Below, in pieces: positions 1 to 6,818 of a stretch of DNA of 10,940 bases. The stretch is from contig CAAECP010000046.1 in NCBI GenBank assembly GCA_900754385.1, positions 1 to 10,940 on the forward strand, in the 5' to 3' direction. The notes beneath the pieces are model-generated. The model was not told the DNA's origin and made no database searches. It worked only from the letters and a program-made list of their open reading frames with translations. The stretch's first letter is position 1. Each line of letters opens with the position of its first letter. Made by a program: the position numbers and the translations under genes. Origin of the DNA: an uncultured Collinsella sp. GTDB taxonomy: Bacteria; Actinomycetota; Coriobacteriia; Coriobacteriales; Coriobacteriaceae.

Positions 1-2
1 AG

Positions 3-2429
3 TCCTATGGCTGGGATGCTGCGACCAATAGCTATTGGCGCTTCTACGTAAATGGCAAGTTCGCCGACGTTGGCGCCGGTGCCTACGAGCTCCAAGAGGG
101 TGACGCCGTCACCTTTATGTATGGTGCTGACGCCGATGCCCTTCCTGGCCAGGTTCTTGGTTCTGTCGATGTTATCGGTCCCGATGTCAACGGCAACAAT
201 ACTCGCTGGGGCTCGGCAAGCAACGTTTCTCTGCCCGAAGGCTCTACTGCCCAGAACCTTATTGAGACGGTTCTGAAGGCCAAGGGCGTTACGTACAACG
301 GTTCCCAGAGTGGTGAGTACTGGTTCCTGAATTCCATCACTTCGCCGTTCGATCACAAGCCGTATGTCTGGGATGCTACGACCAATAAATATTGGCACCT
401 GTATATCAATGGAGAGCCCTCCTTACTCTGCGCCAATCAGATTACGCTCAAGAGCGGCGATAAGGTTACGCTTGCATATACCACCGACGATTCGGCCATG
501 CCCGATCCCGACAAGATTGTCGTGGACCCGAGTGCGACGACTCCTGATTGGGATGCCGAGTGGGCCGGCTACGGCAACAGTGGCAACGGTTCGACCGTAA
601 CGGATGCCAAGACGCCTGCGCAGGCTGCCGGTCTTAAGTGGGCCTTCGATTGGAAGGCCGAGTCTGGTCAGCAGTATGCCAACTGCAGCGAACCTGTCAT
701 CGCTAACGGCTTTGTGTACATCGCGACCGAGAACGAGCTCATTAAGATCGACTCGTCCACGGGCAAAAAGGTTGCCTCTGCGCCGCTTGCCTCCAAGGTG
801 AGCTATACCTCTCGTCCGATCTATACCAATGGCCTTATCATCGTTCCGCTCAACGGCGGTGCGGTCCAGGCGATTACTGCAGACAAGCTGATCTGCAAGT
901 GGCTGACGCCCGGTTTGACGGACTTGACGCAGAGCTCCTGCACCGTCGTTTCGGACGGCGAGTACGTCTATGTTGGTACGGTCGATATTTCGTATGACGA
1001 GAACTACAACGCGACCTACGGCAACGGCTCCCTTAAGCGTATCAAGATTGCCACGGGCGAAGTCTCTTGGCAGAACATTGACGCTTCCGAGGGCTATTAC
1101 TGGACTGGTGTGGCTTTGACGGATAAGTATGCCATCGTTCCTACGAGCGCGGGTACGCTTAAGTGCATTGATAAGACGACGGGCGATGTCGTTTCGACCA
1201 TGAAGCTCGGCGCTCTCGCGAACGCCGACTGTGTCGCCGATCCGTCCAATGGTTCGACCTTCTATCAGATGACGCACGATGGAAAGCTCCATGTGATTTC
1301 GCTTTCGGGGAAGGGCGTACTGAGCGAGCAGAAGACGGTCGACCTGGGTCTTACTAATAACATGAGCGCACCGGCGGTGGCTGGCGAAAACTTGATTGTC
1401 GGCGGACAGACGGCTACTGGCTCTGCTCTGGCTCTCTATAATCTGAAGACCGGTAAGACCACGATGGTCACCGCTGCTGACGGCAAGGCGCTGCCGGCTG
1501 GCTTCAACGGTATTGCTGCTACTCCGCTGGTGAGTGTTCAGGGTGGAAAGACCCATGTGTACTTCACCGTTAACAGCGCGGATAGCAAGGATTACGTCAA
1601 CTACTCTGCTGGTGGTGGCGTGTATCGCTATACGCTCGGCGATGCAGAGGCGACGCAGATTTATGATGCGGCTGGCCATTACCAGCACTGCGACTCTCCG
1701 GTCATTGCCGATGCATCTGGCAACCTGTACTACATCAATGACTCGGGCGCGCTGTTCAAGCTCGGGGCCGTTGAGTCTTGGACGGTTGCCTTTAATTCCA
1801 ACGGCGGGTCTGCTTGCGACACTAAGTTTGTTGCTACGGCCGATGGCAAGCTGGTCAAGCCGGCCGATCCGACGCGCGATGGCTACACTTTCGGCGGTTG
1901 GTATACCGATGAGGCTTGCACGCAGGCGTATGACTTTAGCACGCCGGTAACGGCCGACCTGACGCTGTATGCCAAGTGGACCAAGAATGCCACCAACTCT
2001 GGTGACAATGGCGGTTCTGGCTCCAACGGCGGCACCGGCTCCGACTCCGGCGCTAGTACTGTTGCCGGCACGGGGTCTGGCTCTGGTTCGAAGGGTGGCG
2101 CTGTTGCCCCGGGCCAGAAGCCGGTAACCAAGACGACGGTATCGACCAAGACGGAGACTAAGGACGTTAAGTCCAATAAGAAGTCCGATAAGAAAGACGG
2201 GAAGAAATCGGATAAGAAGGACAGCAAGTCTGATAAGAAGCCCGATTCAAAGTCCGACACGGGCTCTGCTTCTACGACCACTGCTAAGAAGTCCTCTGGT
2301 GCTTCCGAGCAGGAGACTGGCACCAATCCGCTCGCCATCGTTGGCATCGCGGCGGGCGTGATCGGCCTTGCGCTCATTGCCGTCTTCGTGCTGACCAAGC
2401 GCGGCAAGGGTGACGGTAATGCCCGATAA
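3..2429 (+). CDS. Large surface protein (C-terminal part): tandem DUF4430, PQQ-like beta-propeller, InlB-type B-repeat, membrane anchor
   Basis: The reading frame is open from the left edge, so the start and any signal peptide lie outside; 808 residues are visible. In order (numbering from the first visible codon): the end of one DUF4430 domain (about 1-42); a complete second DUF4430 (about 50-160, with the typical YWHLYINGE and LKSGDKVTLAY patterns); a run of PQQ-like propeller blades (about 205-590, for example ELIKIDSSTGKKV, TLKCIDKTTGDVV and ALALYNLKTGKTT); an InlB/Listeria-Bacteroides B-repeat (about 592-660, VAFNSNGG to TLYAKW); a Gly/Ser then Lys/Ser stalk; a hydrophobic helix (about 777-797); and a KRGK-containing tail. 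This architecture predicts a cell-surface, cell-wall-spanning protein with its N-terminal part outside. DUF4430 resembles the C-terminal domain of transcobalamin, so ligand binding is possible but the ligand is unknown. No LPxTG motif is present. The frame overlaps the next gene, so the two are probably co-translated. Confidence 0.88.
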   Translation, partial: SYGWDAATNSYWRFYVNGKFADVGAGAYELQEGDAVTFMYGADADALPGQVLGSVDVIGPDVNGNNTRWGSASNVSLPEGSTAQNLIETVLKAKGVTYNGSQSGEYWFLNSITSPFDHKPYVWDATTNKYWHLYINGEPSLLCANQITLKSGDKVTLAYTTDDSAMPDPDKIVVDPSATTPDWDAEWAGYGNSGNGSTVTDAKTPAQAAGLKWAFDWKAESGQQYANCSEPVIANGFVYIATENELIKIDSSTGKKVASAPLASKVSYTSRPIYTNGLIIVPLNGGAVQAITADKLICKWLTPGLTDLTQSSCTVVSDGEYVYVGTVDISYDENYNATYGNGSLKRIKIATGEVSWQNIDASEGYYWTGVALTDKYAIVPTSAGTLKCIDKTTGDVVSTMKLGALANADCVADPSNGSTFYQMTHDGKLHVISLSGKGVLSEQKTVDLGLTNNMSAPAVAGENLIVGGQTATGSALALYNLKTGKTTMVTAADGKALPAGFNGIAATPLVSVQGGKTHVYFTVNSADSKDYVNYSAGGGVYRYTLGDAEATQIYDAAGHYQHCDSPVIADASGNLYYINDSGALFKLGAVESWTVAFNSNGGSACDTKFVATADGKLVKPADPTRDGYTFGGWYTDEACTQAYDFSTPVTADLTLYAKWTKNATNSGDNGGSGSNGGTGSDSGASTVAGTGSGSGSKGGAVAPGQKPVTKTTVSTKTETKDVKSNKKSDKKDGKKSDKKDSKSDKKPDSKSDTGSASTTTAKKSSGASEQETGTNPLAIVGIAAGVIGLALIAVFVLTKRGKGDGNAR
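2169..2258 (+). repeat. KSDKK micro-repeats in the stalk of the surface protein
   Basis: Within the coding sequence the pentapeptide KSDKK occurs at 2181-2195, 2205-2219 and 2226-2240, with a further KSD at 2250-2258. The codons are similar but not identical (AAG/AAA, TCC/TCG/TCT). The strongly basic, Pro-poor segment lies between the extracellular domains and the membrane helix. It probably acts as a flexible stalk that can contact anionic wall polymers (inference). Confidence 0.6.
2406..2410 (+). promoter_or_regulatory. Ribosome binding site deciding the start of the second DUF4430 gene
   Basis: AAGGG lies 8 nt before the ATG at 2419, inside the end of the upstream gene. The in-frame GTG at 2410 has no comparable site upstream, so ATG 2419 is preferred. 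The 11-nt overlap with the upstream stop suggests translational coupling. Confidence 0.6.
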
Positions 2430-3321
2430 GCCCAAGGAGACCAGCGGGCAACAGCCCGACTCCTCGTTTATCCAGCTCGATGATCCAAAGCAACAGGGCG
2501 CCGCTTCGGCGGCGTCCGCCTCTCGTCACAAGGCGCTCCTTGGCGTTCTGACTGCCGCATGCACCATTCTGATCGTCGTCTCGCTGGGCTTCGTCCATCC
2601 TTCCACAAGCGGTGCCTGGTCCATCGACTGGATCATTCAGACCGTGACGGGGGAGAGCGTCGTCGCCAAGGACACCAAGGGGTCTGGCTTGACTACGACT
2701 TCGGGCGAGGCCAGTTCCGAGGACTCCAAGTCATCGAATGATGCAAAAGACGGGTCCAAGGGTTCGAACGACGGCAAGGACGATTCCGAGTCTTCGGACA
2801 AGGAATCGGATAAAAGCTCGGATAGCAAGAAGTCCGATGGTCAAGACGGCAAGAAGTCTGGAGATAAATCCGCTGCCCAAAATACGGGAGACGGCGATAC
2901 TCCCAATGTGTCTGGCGGTGCTTCTTCGGGCGGTGGCCAGTCGTCTGATGGAGCCTCATCCTCTAATGGTGGAAACGCCTCCTCGGGTGGCCAGAGCGGC
3001 TCACAGGAGTCCAGCTACGTTACGGTGACGGTTTCGGTCACATCGAGCGCTGTGGGCAATCCTGTGTCTTCTGGCGGCACCTTTACCTTTAACGAAGGCG
3101 CCACCGTTTACGATGCCCTGTGCGCGCTGGGCCTTTCTGTCAACGCACACGGCTCATCGTACGGCACGTATGTCTCCGCGATTGGCGGTTTGGCCGAGAA
3201 ACAGTACGGCGGCACGAGCGGCTGGATGTACTCCGTCAACGGCACAACGCCCATGACGGCTTGCAGTAACTACGTTCTCTCCAATGGCGACAGCGTGGTC
3301 TGGTATTACGTGACAGGCTAG
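2419..3321 (+). CDS. Membrane-anchored DUF4430 protein with Ser-rich stalk
   Basis: The protein is 300 residues long from ATG 2419, chosen over GTG 2410 because of the well-spaced AAGGG. It has a short hydrophilic cytoplasmic N-terminus (1-38), one hydrophobic segment (about 39-60, with RHK just before it), a low-complexity Ser/Asp/Lys/Gly stalk (about 85-198), and a C-terminal DUF4430 domain (about 200-299). The domain shows the GWMYSVNG motif and the final strand DSVVWYYV. The topology should be type II: N-terminus in, DUF4430 out. It overlaps the end of the upstream DUF4430/PQQ gene and shares its stalk composition, so the two probably act together at the surface. The family is related to transcobalamin-type folds, but substrate and partner are unknown. 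A strong terminator follows 20 nt after the stop. Confidence 0.88.
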   Translation: MPDKPKETSGQQPDSSFIQLDDPKQQGAASAASASRHKALLGVLTAACTILIVVSLGFVHPSTSGAWSIDWIIQTVTGESVVAKDTKGSGLTTTSGEASSEDSKSSNDAKDGSKGSNDGKDDSESSDKESDKSSDSKKSDGQDGKKSGDKSAAQNTGDGDTPNVSGGASSGGGQSSDGASSSNGGNASSGGQSGSQESSYVTVTVSVTSSAVGNPVSSGGTFTFNEGATVYDALCALGLSVNAHGSSYGTYVSAIGGLAEKQYGGTSGWMYSVNGTTPMTACSNYVLSNGDSVVWYYVTG

Positions 3322-3341
3322 GGGCTTCGACATATTGCATC

Positions 3342-3381
3342 AAACGGGCGGTTCGGACCAACATCCGGACCGCCCGTTTTT
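3342..3381 (+). terminator. Intrinsic terminator of the surface-protein operon
   Basis: The arm at 3342-3357 pairs with 3364-3379 (CGGGCGGTTCGGA against TCCGGACCGCCCG, one G-U wobble) around a 6-nt loop, followed by a T run ending at 3381. It lies 20 nt after the stop of the second DUF4430 gene. The arms are flanked by A and T runs, so it may also work on the other strand. Confidence 0.88.
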
Positions 3382-3423
3382 CATGCGAATGGGACTGGCC
3401 GCTGGGTCTCTCGGCAAACAAAA

Positions 3424-3453
3424 AACCGGTTGGAACGGGAATTCCAACCGGTT
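3424..3453 (-). terminator. Intrinsic terminator of the gtrA-family operon
   Basis: The perfect 12-bp stem AACCGGTTGGAA (3424-3435) with TTCCAACCGGTT (3442-3453) has a 6-nt loop. Read on the minus strand it is followed by a T run (complement of 3421-3425 and beyond) and starts 26 nt after the stop of the GtrA-like gene. It forms a convergent pair with the terminator at 3342-3381. Confidence 0.88.
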
Positions 3454-3479
3454 ATACATTCAAGCAAATAGTGAATCGA

Positions 3480-3887
3480 CTACGACCGTGCACCCTCGAG
3501 GAAGAAGCGGCGGCTGAAGTAGTTGTACCAGGTGACGAGGAACGTTGCGATGGCCTTCATGGCCTGGTAGCCGATGCTCAAAAACGTGACGCCCACAAAC
3601 ATGTACAGGTCGTTGAGGCCCAGGCCGATCACCGACAGGATGGTGAAGATCGTGAACTCGCGCTTGCGGCTCATGCCCTCGCGGTGGTCGAACACGTACT
3701 TCATGCTGAGCCAGTAGTTGACCACGACGGACGTGATAAACGAAACCGTGGTGCTCATCAAAAAGTCGAGGTGGAACAGCTCGACGAGCGCAATGAGCAT
3801 GCCCCAGTCGATGCCAAAGGAGATAAGACCCACGACGGCAAACTTGAGGAACTGCTTGGTATGAGGTTGTGCCAGCGCCTTGCGCAC
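3480..3887 (-). CDS. GtrA-family membrane protein (copy 1, promoter-distal)
   Basis: The protein has 135 residues, the usual length for GtrA-like proteins, with four predicted membrane helices (about 14-35, 42-61, 77-98 and 105-125). Family hallmarks are the KFAVVGLISFGIDW start, NYWLSMKYVF in the centre and the C-terminal YFSRRFFLEG. GtrA/DPMS-type proteins are thought to help move polyprenyl-phosphate-linked sugars across the membrane for glycosylation of wall or surface polymers; no glycosyltransferase is next to it here. The start is GTG 3887, with only a weak GGA upstream. The frame stays open up to 3929, so the start could be slightly earlier. It is a paralogue of the gene at 4106-4501 and lies 218 nt downstream of it. 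Confidence 0.85.
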   Translation of the reverse strand: MRKALAQPHTKQFLKFAVVGLISFGIDWGMLIALVELFHLDFLMSTTVSFITSVVVNYWLSMKYVFDHREGMSRKREFTIFTILSVIGLGLNDLYMFVGVTFLSIGYQAMKAIATFLVTWYNYFSRRFFLEGARS

Positions 3888-4022
3888 GTAATCACATCCA
3901 ATGCGTTGATGAATCGAGCAGAGGATACTTTAGAGCTTTTGCAAGGGAAACGTAAGGTCTTTGCCAAGAACTATACGAACTCGTCAAATTTTCAAGAGCT
4001 AATCCGCAGACGTTGAAAAATT

Positions 4023-4049
4023 GCCCGTAAACGAACGATGCCCACGGGC
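4023..4049 (-). terminator. Short hairpin plus T run, competing with the longer hairpin next to it
   Basis: Read on the minus strand, GCCCGT (complement of 4044-4049) pairs with ACGGGC (complement of 4023-4028) around a 15-nt loop and is followed by AATTTTT (complement of 4016-4022). The 5' arm overlaps the 3' arm of the 13-bp stem at 4035-4086, so the two cannot form together. It is either the terminator of the upstream gtrA-like gene or part of an attenuator; the stem is short, so confidence is limited. Confidence 0.4.
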
Positions 4050-4086
4050 GATACTGTACTGAGCGCGCATTGTCCGTGGGCATCGT
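4035..4086 (-). other. Perfect 13-bp inverted repeat between the two gtrA-like genes
   Basis: ACGATGCCCACGG (4035-4047) is the exact reverse complement of 4074-4086, with a 26-nt loop. It begins 19 nt after the stop of the upstream gtrA-like gene (minus strand). There is no T run directly behind it. It may stabilise the 3' end of the upstream message, terminate transcription inefficiently, or regulate read-through into the second gtrA-like gene. Confidence 0.6.
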
Positions 4087-4105
4087 AAGGTTGTAAGGTT
4101 GCGAG

Positions 4106-4501
4106 TTACTTGGTCTCGTCGCCCTCCAGGAAGACCTTTCGGGTCACAAAGTTGTAGACCATGACAAGCGCGGTGGCGCAGATCTTGGCGATATTGGCCT
4201 CGAGTCCCAGGCCGGCGTTGAGTGTCAGCACGATACCGTCGTTGAGTGCCAGGCCGATCACGGACAGCACGACAAAGATGATGAACTCGCGGCGGCGGCT
4301 CATGCCTTCCTTGTGCGCAAACACGTACTTCATGCTTGCGAGGTAGTTAAAGATGAGCGAGACGATAAAGCCACTGGTGTTGGCGATTAGGATGTTGAGG
4401 CCCAGACCGTAGTGGAGCAGATTCATAATGCCAAAGTCGATAACCGTGGCAATGACACCGACGACGCCAAATTTCATGATCTGCGCAAGGAGCTTTTGCA
4501 T
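4106..4501 (-). CDS. GtrA-family membrane protein (copy 2, promoter-proximal)
   Basis: The protein has 131 residues with four predicted membrane helices (about 8-28, 35-55, 71-91 and 102-122) and the GtrA signature: KFGVVGVIATVIDFG, NYLASMKYVF, and NFVTRKVFLEG at the end. It shares most of these motifs, including SRRREF/SRKREF and LSVIGL, with the 3480-3887 protein, pointing to an old tandem duplication. The likely role is assisting translocation of a lipid-linked sugar in surface-polymer glycosylation (family knowledge; not shown here). ATG 4501 is preceded by an AAGGCAGG stretch. It follows fbp on the same strand with an 80-nt gap that holds a strong hairpin, so co-transcription with fbp is possible but may be partly blocked. 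Confidence 0.87.
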   Translation of the reverse strand: MQKLLAQIMKFGVVGVIATVIDFGIMNLLHYGLGLNILIANTSGFIVSLIFNYLASMKYVFAHKEGMSRRREFIIFVVLSVIGLALNDGIVLTLNAGLGLEANIAKICATALVMVYNFVTRKVFLEGDETK

Positions 4502-4532
4502 GGTACCTGCCTTAAGCTGGCGCCGAAAAGCG

Positions 4533-4575
4533 CCGTGGGGATGACAAACTTAGCAAGTTTAGCCAATCCCCACGG
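4533..4575 (-). terminator. Long hairpin after fbp, possible terminator or mRNA end stabiliser
   Basis: CCGTGGGGAT (4533-4542) pairs with ATCCCCACGG (4566-4575), and inside it AAACTT (4546-4551) pairs with AAGTTT (4555-4560) around AGC, giving one long two-part stem. It starts 6 nt after the fbp stop (minus strand). No T run follows directly; GCTTTTCGGC comes next. A second pairing, CCCCAC (4568-4573) with GTGGGG (4576-4581), could compete with it. Confidence 0.5.
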
Positions 4576-4581
4576 GTGGGG

Positions 4582-6498
4582 CTAGACGCGCTCCTCGATA
4601 GCACCGTTTCTATATGCATCGAGCAGCTGGCGCAGATCCTGGATTTGGCTGCGAATCTTGGCGCCAGTATCGGTGTCGCTCACCATGCGGCGACGGTCTG
4701 CTTGGTCAAAACGGTTGGTCTCGCTTTCGATGTCCACGTTGCGCGTGAGTGCCTCGGCAACCGTCGTAAAGGCCCGGTGCGACTTGAGGCGGCAGCCGCG
4801 CGAGCTCGAGATGAGCGTATAGCCGGCGATACCCGTTTTGGGATGGTAAGCGCGGCAGAAGCCGCCATCGATGACCAGCAGCTTGCCCTCGGCGCGAATG
4901 GGCTGCTCGCCCTTGGTGGTTTTAACGGGCGTGTGGCCGTTGACGATGTGGCCGGTCGGCGAGCATGCCATGGGCGCGACGCCAAACTCGCGCATGATGT
5001 CATCGCAGACCGAGGGCGACTTGGTAAGCGTAAAGTACGGGTCCATCGGCTCGACCCAGGTGCTCTTATCGGCGATATAGGCGCGCTCAAAGGTACGCAC
5101 CAGGCGTCCGCTGGCGGGTGAGTTAAAGCCAATCCACAGGTACCACATCCAGTCGAGAGCGTCGCGGTCGCCCACGCGCCAGGCGCGGCGGGCGATGTGG
5201 TCACAAAAATCGAGATAATCGCGGCCAGCGTGCCAGGTGCCCAAGCAGTTCATGCTGCTAAAGGTGCCGTCTTCGTTGAGCGGAACGCAGCCGTGGAAGA
5301 GCAGGTTGCCGTTGGCGACCTTGTACATCGAGCCATGGGAATAGAGGAAATCGATATGGCGATGCAGGTGATCGGCGGTGACAAACTCGGACACGAGCTT
5401 GTCGATGATGTGCTGCTCCTGGGGTGTGAGCGTATAGGGGTCCGCCGGGTCGACGGTGGGGAAGTCGTTGGTCGTGAGCGGCCACACGCTGCCGTCGGCG
5501 AGCGTGACCGTGCCGGTGTCGTGATCGATCTTGTCGAGTAACAGGCGGTCGGTCATATCGAACTCGGGGTGGCGCTGGATAATCTGGCCCTCGAGCTTAA
5601 AGAGCAGCACGTTGATGGCCTTGATCAGCGGGGTGATGGACTCACCGGCGGTGTAGGTAGCATCGGCAAAGGCGACAAGCTCACGCAGCGAGATACCGTA
5701 ATCGTTCTCAAGGATCTCGTAGTTGTCGTAGCGTAGGTTGTTGCGCAACACCGTGGCGATGCAGGCGGGCTCACCGGCCGCAGCACCCATCCACAGCAGG
5801 TCGTGGTTGCCCCACTGGATGTCGAGCGAATGGTAGGTGAGCAGACGGTCCATAATCTTGGCCGCGCCGCCGCCGCGGTCGAAGATGTCGCCCACCAGGT
5901 GCAGGTGGTCGACGGCCAGGCGCTTGATGAGTGAGGCGAGCGACTCGATAAAGTCGTCGGCGCTGGCGGTCTCCAGGATGGACTCCACGATGCGCTCGTG
6001 ATAGCGCACGCGATAGTTGTTCTCGTCCGGATGCGTGTGCAACAACTCGTCGATGATGTAGGCGTAATCGCGCGGGATGGCCTTACGCACCTTGGAGCGC
6101 GTGTAGCGGCTCGAAAGCGAGCGTGCGACCATGATGAGCTGGTCAAGCATCGTCTTGTACCAGGTTGGCGAGTCCTCGCGCTGGCTGCGGACCAGCTCGA
6201 TCTTCTCGCGCGGGTAGTAGATGAGCGTGCACAGCTCGCCCTTTTCGTCAAAGGTGAGCGTGTCGCCAAAGATCTCGTCGACATGTTCGCGCACGACGCC
6301 CGAGCAGTTGTTGAGGATGTGCATAAAGGCTTCGTACTCGCCGTGCACGTCGCTCATAAAATGCTCGGTGCCTTTGGGCAGGTTGAGGATGGCCGAGAGG
6401 TTGATAATTTCGGTAAACGCGGATTGTTCGGTGGGGAACTGTCTCGACAGCAGGCGCAGATACTTGAAGTCTTGCGGGTTGCGATCGAATGCGACCAT
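4582..6498 (-). CDS. fbp: Fructose-1,6-bisphosphatase class III
   Basis: The enzyme hydrolyses fructose 1,6-bisphosphate to fructose 6-phosphate in gluconeogenesis. Its 638 residues match the usual length of the Bacillus-type (class III, Mn-dependent, cytoplasmic) family. The metallophosphatase motifs are intact: SDVHGEYEAF (49-58), VGDIFDRGG (202-210), WGNHD (229-233), VNGHTP (519-524) and IDGGFC (543-548). The opening KYLRLLSRQFPT and PKGTEHFMSDVHGEY are typical of the family. The start ATG 6498 is preferred over an in-frame ATG at 6543 because GGAAGG lies 6 nt before it and the protein then begins where family members do. It is the first gene of the minus-strand cluster with two gtrA-like genes and is divergent from the degV-type gene. 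A perfect inverted repeat in its leader may be an operator. Confidence 0.96.
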   Translation of the reverse strand: MVAFDRNPQDFKYLRLLSRQFPTEQSAFTEIINLSAILNLPKGTEHFMSDVHGEYEAFMHILNNCSGVVREHVDEIFGDTLTFDEKGELCTLIYYPREKIELVRSQREDSPTWYKTMLDQLIMVARSLSSRYTRSKVRKAIPRDYAYIIDELLHTHPDENNYRVRYHERIVESILETASADDFIESLASLIKRLAVDHLHLVGDIFDRGGGAAKIMDRLLTYHSLDIQWGNHDLLWMGAAAGEPACIATVLRNNLRYDNYEILENDYGISLRELVAFADATYTAGESITPLIKAINVLLFKLEGQIIQRHPEFDMTDRLLLDKIDHDTGTVTLADGSVWPLTTNDFPTVDPADPYTLTPQEQHIIDKLVSEFVTADHLHRHIDFLYSHGSMYKVANGNLLFHGCVPLNEDGTFSSMNCLGTWHAGRDYLDFCDHIARRAWRVGDRDALDWMWYLWIGFNSPASGRLVRTFERAYIADKSTWVEPMDPYFTLTKSPSVCDDIMREFGVAPMACSPTGHIVNGHTPVKTTKGEQPIRAEGKLLVIDGGFCRAYHPKTGIAGYTLISSSRGCRLKSHRAFTTVAEALTRNVDIESETNRFDQADRRRMVSDTDTGAKIRSQIQDLRQLLDAYRNGAIEERV

Positions 6499-6504
6499 GA
6501 AACA

Positions 6505-6510
6505 CCTTCC
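6505..6510 (-). promoter_or_regulatory. Ribosome binding site of fbp
   Basis: GGAAGG on the minus strand lies 6 nt before ATG 6498. It decides this start over the in-frame ATG at 6543, which would also place the start codon inside the inverted repeat at 6526-6555. Confidence 0.7.
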
Positions 6511-6525
6511 GATGGAGCTGGTAAA

Positions 6526-6555
6526 ACTGATAAACAGCGTCAAACGTTTATCAGT
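6526..6555 (-). promoter_or_regulatory. Perfect 10-bp inverted repeat in the fbp leader, candidate operator
   Basis: ACTGATAAAC (6526-6535) and GTTTATCAGT (6546-6555) are exact reverse complements around a 10-nt spacer, centred about 42 nt before the fbp start codon. Arms 20 nt apart centre to centre (about two helical turns) fit a dimeric regulator site. As RNA it would be a hairpin just before the ribosome binding site. The regulator is unknown. Confidence 0.5.
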
Positions 6556-6781
6556 ATGCGCCGCTTTTGTTTCGATTTTGCGCCAGCGGTTGAATTGTCG
6601 GCTGAACGGTTTGGTAAATCGATTTAGTTGAGGTAGATATGGCGGTTGAGTGGAGACGACAGAGGGCGTTTTCTCAGATATTTATGCGTGGGGTCGGTGG
6701 AGACGATGGTGGTAAAGATGTTCGCTATTTTTGGTTCGATTTGGTAAATAGTGGACATATGTACCGTATGTAGGCTTACTG
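6556..6781. other. Non-coding divergent region between fbp and the degV-type gene
   Basis: I see no credible gene here. The stretch is richer in A+T than the coding regions. It contains a perfect 12-bp palindrome TAAATCGATTTA (6615-6626), a 10-bp direct repeat TTTGGTAAAT (6610-6619 and 6740-6749) that partly overlaps the palindrome, and a second 10-bp direct repeat GTGGAGACGA (6650-6659 and 6697-6706). These may be regulator sites for either divergent gene. I could not place a convincing fbp promoter. Confidence 0.4.
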
Positions 6782-6790
6782 TGCGATAAT
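6782..6790 (+). promoter_or_regulatory. Extended -10 promoter candidate for the degV-type gene
   Basis: TGCGATAAT fits an extended -10 element (TG, one base, then GATAAT), 29 nt before ATG 6819. No good -35 hexamer is seen at the usual distance, which extended -10 promoters can tolerate. Confidence 0.4.
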
Positions 6791-6806
6791 TTGCGCAGCA
6801 ATGAGT

Positions 6807-6812
6807 AAGGAG
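6807..6812 (+). promoter_or_regulatory. Ribosome binding site of the degV-type gene
   Basis: AAGGAG lies 6 nt before ATG 6819. It shows that the in-frame ATG at 6801, which sits upstream of it, is not the real start. Confidence 0.75.
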
Positions 6813-6818
6813 CCTCAT

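Noticed and set aside
423..1688. Long open frame on the minus strand (421 codons) opposite the PQQ-like surface gene
   Set aside because: Arg/Ile/His-rich sequence with no recognisable domain; it mirrors the codon pattern of the real gene, whose propeller and B-repeat are clear.
6499..6543. Earlier in-frame ATG for fbp (15 extra residues)
   Set aside because: GGAAGG is placed for ATG 6498, and the extra residues come from the inverted-repeat leader and do not resemble the family.
6801..6818. Earlier in-frame ATG for the degV-type gene
   Set aside because: The AAGGAG site lies downstream of it and is correctly spaced for ATG 6819; DegV proteins start close to the SDFVLTCES strand.
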